Positions 56,404 through 64,000 of a DNA stretch of 64,000 nt are shown in pieces. A model generated the notes under the pieces. The model was not told the origin of the DNA, did not search any database, and worked only from the letters and a program-made list of their open reading frames with translations. The stretch's first letter is position 1. Every line of letters begins with the position of its first letter. Origin of the DNA: Rhynchonema sp. JSB1_4 (taxonomy: Eukaryota > Nematoda > Chromadorea > Monhysterida > Xyalidae); contig JASAMV010008978.1 of the NCBI GenBank assembly GCA_030248065.1, forward strand, positions 62,001-126,000, read 5' to 3'. Both the position numbers and the translations under genes were made by a program.

Positions 56404-59400
56404 GTGCTGTGTGATCACTGTGTACAAGCCGCCGTCGTGCAACAACGCCACGTTTGTCGATGGACTCAGTACGGTATTGGCTTTGGTGACACAAACAGGA
56501 AAGATTGACAACATTATTGTTTCGGGTGATGTAAACATGTGTGCTTTGGTGCCAGCTGAGTTCAAAAACCTGGAAAATACTCTCAAACAATACAATCTCG
56601 CCCAGGTCATCACTGAACCGACTCACAAGGGTCGATTAATTGATGTTACATTTGTGCCTGACCATCTGGCGGTACAATACGAACTCCTTTCACCAATCGA
56701 AAACTACCATCACATGACATCAGTAACATTCGATATTTCCAGCACCCAGTCTCCATCCGACGCTCCGCTGCGCCGTGTCTGGCAGTACAAGAAGGCCGAC
56801 TGGGACTTGATGAGCAGTTTGCTCATCGCCTACAACCTGGTAAAACAGGTTGTTGATGCAGTAGACGTGAATCAGGCCTGGGACGCAATCAGTCAAACGA
56901 TCGTTGGTGCTGCTACGAATGCCATTCCTGCCCGATCCGCTCGCCCAAGACCACAGAATGACCAGCCGTGGGTGACGCCGAAGGTCAAGCGGCTCAGTCG
57001 GAAGAAGAGCGATCTGCACAGGAAGTGGAAACAGACCGGTGACAAAGGAACGTATGAAAAGTACTTTGTTTTGCGTGAGCAGTCAAGGCAGGCCAACAGG
57101 GCAGCCAGACGTGACTATGCAATCAAAACGTTTGGTAAAATAGCTCATCTGTCTGACTACTGGCAAAAGCTGAATAAGTACACGGGACGGAGCAGCACAG
57201 AACAAGTGTCTCTGGCCAACACTGATGGGGAGTGCGTTGCTGACAGTGCTGGTTTGGCTGCACTGTTATCAACACATTTCTCCAGTGTATGGAACGTCAA
57301 TGACGTTGAGGCACTGGTTCTGAACTCAACCGGTCCCGTGCCACCCGAATGGTACACTGATGTTTCACACGTGCTTTACAGTCTCATCACAGCCGACCCT
57401 CGCAAGGCCAGTGGCATCGATGGCATCACCGGCGAAATGCTCAAGAACTGTGCCCACGTGATCGCTCCGGCTCTCGCTGTGCTCATCAATCGATCGATAG
57501 ACGAACACACGTGGCCGTCGCGTTGGAAACGGGCCGTTGCCACTGCCGTGCCGAAAGTCAAGACCCCTCAAAACCCATCGGACTTCCGCCCCATCTCCAA
57601 ATTACCGCTGTGCTCAAAAATCGCTGAGAAGCACATTCGAAACATCCTGAACGGGTTCATTGCCCCCAAACTCTCAGAAACGCAGTTCGGTTTTCGTGGA
57701 GGTCGGTCTACAACTGAGGCCTTGTTGCATTTCAATACTACAGTCACTCGTGCTCTTGATGTTTCAAATTCTGTTGTTGCTGTGTATTTTGATGTTCGAA
57801 AGGCTTTCGATACCGTTCCTCACAATCTATTATTGCGTGTGTTACAAGAAGATTTCAATGTTCCACCCGATTTATTGTTGTTGATTCAATCCTATTTGTG
57901 TGATCGAACCCAATGTGTGAATGTAAATGGTGTAATGTTCTGATTTCTTGTCTGTTCTCTCTGGTGTGCCGCAGGGCAGTGTATTAGGACCGTTATTGTT
58001 TCTCGCATACGTCAACTCTGTTGCAAACCTGCATTTCTCTCCGTGTTCTCGTATTATTCTCTATGCTGATGATCTGGTACTGATTCACTTGTGTACACCT
58101 GTGTACACATGTGTACACCTGACTGTGAAAAGCATTTGCAAGAGGATGTGAACTTGATTGTCGAGCACTTCTCCAAACACAAACTTCTCTCCATTAATTC
58201 TACCAAAACAAAACTTCAACAATTTGCTCGCTCAAGTTCATGTCCCGCTGTCCCTGCTATTGTGATTGATGAATGTCCGATTGATGTTGTCGATGCAAAC
58301 AAATATCTGGGTGCTGTTATTGATTCCAAGTTTGATTTTGGTCTGCATACTACTGCCACGTCTGTGAAAGTGAAGAAAATTGCTGGTTCATTGTACCGTA
58401 CCTTTCGTAATGATCTACCTGTGTCTGTCATGCGTTATCTGTATCAAACCCTGATTTGCTCTGTCATGTACTATTCGTGTGAGGTGACCTATCCTATTCA
58501 TGACTATTCACGTAATTTGTTGGAAAGAACACAAAAATCCATTATTCGCATGTTCTCTGGCAATTATGATCGGTCTGTGTCATATTCGCAGTTGTGTTCA
58601 ATGTTTGGTGTTGATTATGTGGGTGTCACTGTCATGAAACGTCGTCTGAGATTGATGCATTCTTATGTTCTTGGTATTCGTGCTGCTCCTGTTGACTCTA
58701 TTTCGTTCATTTCTGATTCCAATTCTCGCTCCAGTTCTCGTCTTAATCATTCTCGTGCCATTTGTATCCCACGTGCTAAGACTCATATTCTTGCTACCAG
58801 TGCGATTGTTATCATGTCCCATCTTTACAATGCTTTACCTGATTTTGCTGTTTTCCTGCGAATGGGCACATTCAAAGGAGTCATTCGTTTGCAAAGCTTG
58901 ATTGTTGAATTGTTGTACAAATTGCGATTGCTGCCAGAGAAATTTATTCCGTCCGTGTGTGAAATGTAATTGACCGATCATGCTGTGTTTCTGTGTTTTT
59001 TGCTCCTTATCATCATCTATTGGTCGCACAATGACTATATGAGAATCCATCCCCATATTTTTCCTACATCGGCAAGGAGGGTTTCTGGCGATTTTTTCAA
59101 ATTGAATCAGGTTTTGACAAGGAGTTATTTTCTCTTCCTTTTCCCGCTTTATTTATCGGGGGTGATCAACGTGTGTGTGCTGTAATCGATTTCACACACA
59201 AAGCGTGTAATACACGTGGCTACAGTAACCCGAGCCCGAACCATTTCGGTTGCGTAGAATTCAGGGTGAAACTTCTGCACACGTGTGTTTCTCATTCTTC
59301 TCACTGATAAGCATGCAAAGTTCTTGTCAAAACCTGGTCCAATTTGAAAAAAAATGCCAAATATCCGCCTTTTCAATGCAGGAAAATTAGGGGGATGGAT

Positions 59401-59563
59401 TCTCATATAGTCATTGTGCGACCAATACATCTCTCGATCCGTAACTATCCACTGGCCCACTAAACACTTGTAATTACTTATGGTTTCGTCGTTACTGTCC
59501 AGCTTATGCGTGTTGTTTACGTTACCATGTTGCTTCTGATGCAATAAAAAACTTGAACTTGAA
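56404..59563 (+). mobile_element. 5'-truncated LINE (CR1/L2/Jockey-like), frameshifted
   Basis: Plus strand. 56411-57943 encodes the end of an APE-type endonuclease, a linker and the first RT blocks (FDVRKAFDTVPHN). A one-base shift at about 57940 moves to the frame with SGVPQGSVLGPLLF and the catalytic YADDLVLI. A second disruption lies in a GTGTACACCT repeat at about 58090-58120, after which the thumb and C-terminal part runs to a stop at 58969. A 3' UTR with AATAAA (59543) follows, and the tail is (CTTGAA)n-like. It is inactive as it stands. The upstream endonuclease part is missing here but present in the copy at 1-795. Confidence 0.9.
59020..59425. mobile_element. TTGGTCGCACAATGAC MITE, copy 4, inside the LINE 3' UTR
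   Basis: Inverted ends TTGGTCGCACAATGACTATA and its complement bound 406 bp, with TA on each side (59018-59019, 59426-59427). It is nested within the LINE 3' UTR, so it is the younger insertion. Confidence 0.88.
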
Positions 59564-60480
59564 CTTGTATCCGCATTATTTCATTTTCCATGCATGATGC
59601 ACGCAGCAGCAGTGTATTCTTGGAAACTCTTGTTCGGACACTCGTTTGAACAGCAGTATCGTTTCAAATTAATTTCTTTGATTTGAGTAGAACGAAAGCA
59701 TGCGAACAGTTTATAGGACACGTGGAAGTTCTGGATTTTCATTCCTAATGACTTTCCTTTATCATTTGGTTATTTTTTATTAAGCTTTGGTAACGTAAAA
59801 GTACACATGATATTTTGGCTCTTCACGCACTAGTTTGAACCAGTATTTTGGCTACTGTTGGATGAAAAATCGATGGTCCAAAAAAATAAATGCAACCAGA
59901 GTCCCGAGGCTTTTTTCGGGCGCATTAAGTGGAAAGCTCCAATAAATTTCTTGATATGGCAATTTAATTTCCTAAATACCAGAATCCCGAGTTACGTCAA
60001 ATCCGATCCGATCGCCAAGTTCGATATCGCTCGAGAAGTCTTTCGCGTGTCTTTTTGATAGTGAATTCTGTTGCGAATTTCACTGCTTATTTGTTAATTT
60101 GAGGGTTTTATTCGATTGTATGTTAAAACTAATGGTGTTGAATACCTGGTAGAAGCATTGATTAACAACATATTTGCGACAAAGCTTATTGACACGGAGA
60201 TGAAAGATATCAATACCCCGGTATCAGCCCGTTTGGCGTGCTTAGGTGTATTTATGCTTTCTGTATGGCATGTCGTAATGAAGCCAAGGATAAAAAAGAC
60301 GACTGTAAAACAACATGTCAGAAGAGAAAAAGCTGTGGATATGAATATAGGAACAAAAAAGTAAAGTTTGCATCTGTTCTTTTTGGACGTGTGCTCAGCA
60401 CAAACGATAGTTTCGCACATACGTACATCTTGGTGTTGGTTTTGCTTTTGGCACGCGCATTCCAAAACCGCCAATTCAAA
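59564..60480. repeat. Duplicated block X, unit 2
   Basis: Homologous to 54696-55614. It begins directly at the LINE tail, sharing CTTG. Within it one plus-strand frame (60116-60364, TNGVEYLVEALINNIFATKL...) and one minus-strand frame (60094-60600, hydrophobic) are both open; neither can be shown to be expressed. Its right end joins a local inverted repeat (60431-60555). Confidence 0.85.
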
Positions 60481-62880
60481 TGGTTTGGTTCCAACGTTAC
60501 CTAACCGACTGAATTGGTTTTGGAATTGTGGAGCGCGTGCCAAGAGCAAACCAACACCATGAACATTCTCGTCCACAACTACGGAAACAACATTGCGCAA
60601 CTCAAACGCGATGGACAGAAGTTGTGGGCTCTGTTACAACACAAAATCGAAACCCAAACACATCAGCCAAGAAGTAATAATAATGTATCACGGGTACACA
60701 CATTTTTACAAAAAACATAAGTCAAAAGCCAAGCCTATGCCGACGTAGTAGTCTGATCGATGTACGGACGGGGAACGATATGGTTTAAAGCAGCCTGGAC
60801 AACAACAGGCCCCCAAATGTATTGATGACAGTCCACAACGTTTGGAACGTTTTGCTCATGCTCAGCAGGCGCGGAAACAAAATCGAAATGACCTTCAGGA
60901 TTGCGCAGCAGAAACAAAATGTTACAATATTTTGCTTAACATTCATTTCGTTAAAGATGTGCAATATTTAATAGAACGCATGCGCATGCAGAATGGCATT
61001 TACATTCTGCACAGTTTCGAAACAGTCCTCAGTCGGACGTACGTATGTAGTGAAGCAAACAGATCTTGGTGTCATCTGGAATAACATTTTATGAGATTCA
61101 GCGAATTCAGCTTGTGTTTGTGATGAAATGCGACAAACGACTCAGCAGAGTACAAAAGGGCTGTCATTCGGCTTCACCTGAGCAGGTTTCTAACTTCGAA
61201 ATTAGCATAAGCATGAGTCGTCCAAATTGTACGGGTTTTAGGGTCGACAAAATGTGTGGAGAATTGGAAACTCGATTCAAGTTAATCGGCCGACACTTTG
61301 CAATATTAGATATGCATCAAATGATTGATGTTCAATCCCGATGACACGTTTGAAACTCAGGGACTAAAATCTACTGACTATGCGCACAGGCCACGTGCCA
61401 TTGACACCAGCAACATGCAACTTGCTGCCCGCCCCCGCCGTGACATGCTTGTTCGGTGTTGCCGTTGACCTGTGGCTTTCGCATTGAGACAAAGTCCATA
61501 AACAAGCTTGGGTGGTATTCTTTTAATTCTATAAAATGCGTCGAATGGAAAGCGGTAGCCTTATTTACGTAATTGGGGTCAGTCTGGGCCTTTGTATTGC
61601 CGGTTTAAATTTCCAGGAGCGACTGATGAAAGGCAGAAAAAGGCCCTGACTGATTGAGGGTTCAGCGAAAGCATGAAAGCATCACTTTTTCATACTAAAC
61701 AGAGAAATAATAACCAACAATTTGAGCGTTGTATAAATATAATTGTCAGAGAAGTGCGATGCAAACTTTGCTCTGTAAATCAAACAGACAAAGAAGCCAA
61801 TAAATGAGAATGAGATAATAATAAAGTTAGTGGTTGCACTGTTGAATGGATGAAATCCCATGCGGCGGGGGGAGGAAACACGAAAAACGACAATGAATGG
61901 TACATGTACATGTATACCAAGGTGGCAAAACCTGGGTGAGCTATTGTGCCGCACTACACACACAAACACGCAGGAAAATGCCGAATATACCCTTAGGGAA
62001 CTTTTCGGTTTGGATACGCAATCTAAGAATAATAAAACGATCGCCGAAATAAACCCCAAAACCATTCACTGATTCGAAACATGTTTGCTTAAAAGACTAG
62101 GTCTATTCGGCATTGTTCGGTACAAGTTACTGTGGATGATCATTAAGATTATTCATTTAACCTGCCATAGTGTTCGCTGGAAATCAGATTGGAGGTAATC
62201 AGGGTCCGGTCACATTACCTTCTCATGTAACAACACTCGGTTCTGTTGCGAGCAAGGCAAATTCAATGAGCATATGATTCATCTTGTTTGTTTGAATTTG
62301 ATGATACCCCATCGCGTATCATCAAATTCAAAATAAGCAAAATGAACATTTAAACCCACAACCAAAAAAGAGTCACCGCCTCGCAATTGTACATATGTAC
62401 ATACAGTGGTGTTTCCAGAGATTAAGGAATGAACAACCTGTGCTGCACTTGTGTTTGCGCTTCTCAGAACATTACCGAATGTATATTTTCACATGAGAGG
62501 TACATATAAACGTTGCCAAGGGTGCTGGCCCCCGATCAAGCCAGATACAAGATCAAGTCTGATGCCAGCAAAGTAAATACAGCCTGCACATTAACATTTA
62601 TGATTATCATACGAATCGAGAAGAGAATGTAAAATAGTGTGAAATCATGTGAAGCGGAAACCAAAGATTTTTTTGTCTCTTTCAAGTACTGCATTTTTTT
62701 AATTTTTTTTGCTTTTTCAAAGCTGATTTGTTTGTTTTTTTGGTATGTTTTTCTATGTTTTCCCTTTTTTGTAAAGCGAAAGTAAGAGATCAGCGAATAA
62801 AAGCCGAAATGATAGAGAAAGGTGAGAGGGCTGCAGAAGATGTATGCGATGATTTGACTTGACTTGTGAATTCATATGCT
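60481..62880. other. Non-coding part of duplicated unit 2
   Basis: Between blocks X and Y of unit 2. Short ORFs only; a T-rich tract lies at about 62690-62775. The equivalent 2.4 kb is missing from unit 1, where a hAT fragment stands instead. Confidence 0.4.
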
Positions 62881-62953
62881 ACTGTGACACAACCAGACAT
62901 ACACTGTATATACTGTACAGCCAAATCATCTCACTCCTGTTGTGCAATATATT

Positions 62954-63758
62954 TTAAAAGTCAGGCTCGAACGTGTACGTCAGCTTGGCACCCGAGAACG
63001 TGAATATCCAATCACTGACGAGGTCGAACACGATTCGGTTGCCACACGAGCGCTTGGCGCACATGAAGTCATCTTCGTCGGAATTGGCTTAAAAATTACC
63101 GCAATCTGATCTATGTATAATCACCCTTCCAGCATCGTTATCACATTCTTGCCTAATCAAAAAAAACACTGCTCGGTAACCTGTATGAAACTTGTAGCCA
63201 CTGTGCCACGGCTTGTAATATGTCAGCGGTTTCGCGAGTATCTCGTCAACAACGGGGCTGTCATAATAGTACACCCAATCCCAGCCACGTTCCATGTTCA
63301 TACTAATGGCGCCAAACTTGATTATCTGGAATGGATACAAAAGAATGCAGAAACCCCCCACAACGGGCGGAAATGAATTATTATTGTTTGCACGTATAAT
63401 TTTTTCATGCAAAATCTTCATCGCAAACACAAACATGGCCGGGAGGAGCTTCGATGACGTAGCGAATTCGCATGTTATTCGGATATTTGGAGGGGAAATT
63501 GCACGTCTGGATGATGCCTGCGGGCTCGGTGATCGTGTGCGTTCCAGCTGGAAAGAGTTACGCAAGGTTTCCGCCAAATCACATCGACCTAAAATGTAGT
63601 ATATCGGCAACTTCTTTCACAAGCGTTTGACACAGAAAGCGATCCGGAAATACTCTTAGATAAAATCTCGTGTGAGTTCAAGAAAACTATCACCCACATC
63701 CTGAACTAACCGCAGAAACTGTACACGGTAGAGGTCTCCGGCGGGGTTATGGGGCATC
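62954..63758 (-). CDS. CUB-domain protein (5' part outside the window)
   Basis: Minus-strand exons with matching phases: 63711-63758, 63435-63547, 63145-63325, 62954-63087 (TAA). Together they read as one CUB domain: CPITPPETSTVYSFC, GTHTITEPAGIIQTCNFPSK, RIRYVIEAPPGH, then IIKFGAISMNMERGWDWVYY, and finally GNRIVFDLVSDWIFTFSGAK near the C-terminus. CUB domains are extracellular beta-sandwich binding modules. Further minus-strand exon candidates at 63800-63990 include NCTWKLMLSREN and SLLTSGDMQNLSTNMANLH, suggesting a second module; one junction there is out of phase. The donor of the exon ending at 63145 was chosen by phase. Confidence 0.72.
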
Positions 63759-64000
63759 CTGAAATTGCAGGCCAGCACAGTCGACCCTGGTCATATTAGA
63801 TTTCGTTATTATGTAGCCTCTTTTACACAATGGGATTTTCTCTGGATAGCATGAGTTTCCAGGTACAGTTATGCTTCAACTGTAAAGGTGTGCGTTTACA
63901 TGCAAGTTCGCCATGTTGGTGGACAGATTTTGCATGTCCCCACTCGTCAATAGACTGGTCGTGTACAACGGCACCCTCGTTATAATGGGCGCATGTAATA

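Noticed and set aside
60094..60600. 168-codon hydrophobic minus-strand ORF as a membrane protein
   Set aside because: It is antisense to a Lys-rich frame inside a duplicated repeat block, and both frames are equally open. There is no splice or domain evidence.

Overview
The window is eukaryotic, AT-leaning and rich in transposons. Its genes are broken into small exons by many introns of about 50-90 bp, with GT donors and T-rich ...TTTCAG acceptors. Together with the gene content (caveolin with a long N-terminus, DEG/ENaC channel, C-type-lectin/PAN and CUB secreted proteins, GAS1/GFRalpha-like proteins) this suggests a small-bodied ecdysozoan, most likely a nematode. I cannot name the species. 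No bacterial, CRISPR, rRNA or confident tRNA features were seen. Exon models were made by eye from open frame, splice consensus and phase continuity, so the internal exons of the phased genes are much firmer than first and last exons.

Layout. 1-0.8 kb: antisense fragment of a LINE. 1.9-5.4 kb (+): secreted C-type-lectin-like/PAN protein with two foldback elements in its introns. 6.2-7.7 kb (-): complete seven-exon caveolin gene. 8.5 kb (-): orphan TSP1-like exon. 8.8-13.2 kb: mobile-element zone with a 1.66-kb palindrome flanked by TTAA, two smaller foldbacks and a 323-bp (AC)n tract; a few minus-strand coding scraps lie at 12.5-12.7 kb. 13.6-18.1 kb: no confident gene, several MITEs. 18.1-25.3 kb (+): GAS1/GFRalpha-like gene A with two GDNF-type domains and a hydrophobic C-terminus. 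26.9-30.8 kb: foldbacks, an A/C-only tract, a broken minus-strand coding fragment and a hAT-type MITE. 31.8-36.1 kb (+): GAS1/GFRalpha-like gene B, two GDNF-type domains followed by a tail of over 700 residues rich in Pro/Gly/Gln. 38.1-38.9 kb: non-autonomous hAT element carrying an exon-like ORF. 39.9-47.7 kb (+): unrecognised secreted gene C with a Thr-rich linker and hydrophobic C-terminus. 49.4-53.7 kb (+): DEG/ENaC channel whose fourth exon lies directly against a small LTR retrotransposon. 54.1-54.5 kb (+): single-exon coiled-coil protein ending in a CaaX box. 54.7-63.1 kb: two copies of a duplicated block with a LINE at the junction. 63-64 kb (-): CUB-domain gene running off the right edge.

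Most recognised proteins are secreted or cell-surface: lectin/PAN, two GDNF-receptor-like proteins, gene C, the channel and CUB. Only caveolin and the CaaX protein face the cytoplasm. Nothing indicates an operon.

The most striking theme is transposons placed exactly at splice sites. A 67-bp hAT-like MITE sits at a donor of gene A and an LTR element at an acceptor of the DEG/ENaC gene, and in each case the target-site duplication has copied the splice site. A third repeat family lies within 25 bp of a predicted donor in two different genes. Introns are crowded with foldback elements, including one with (GGGGCC)n arms.
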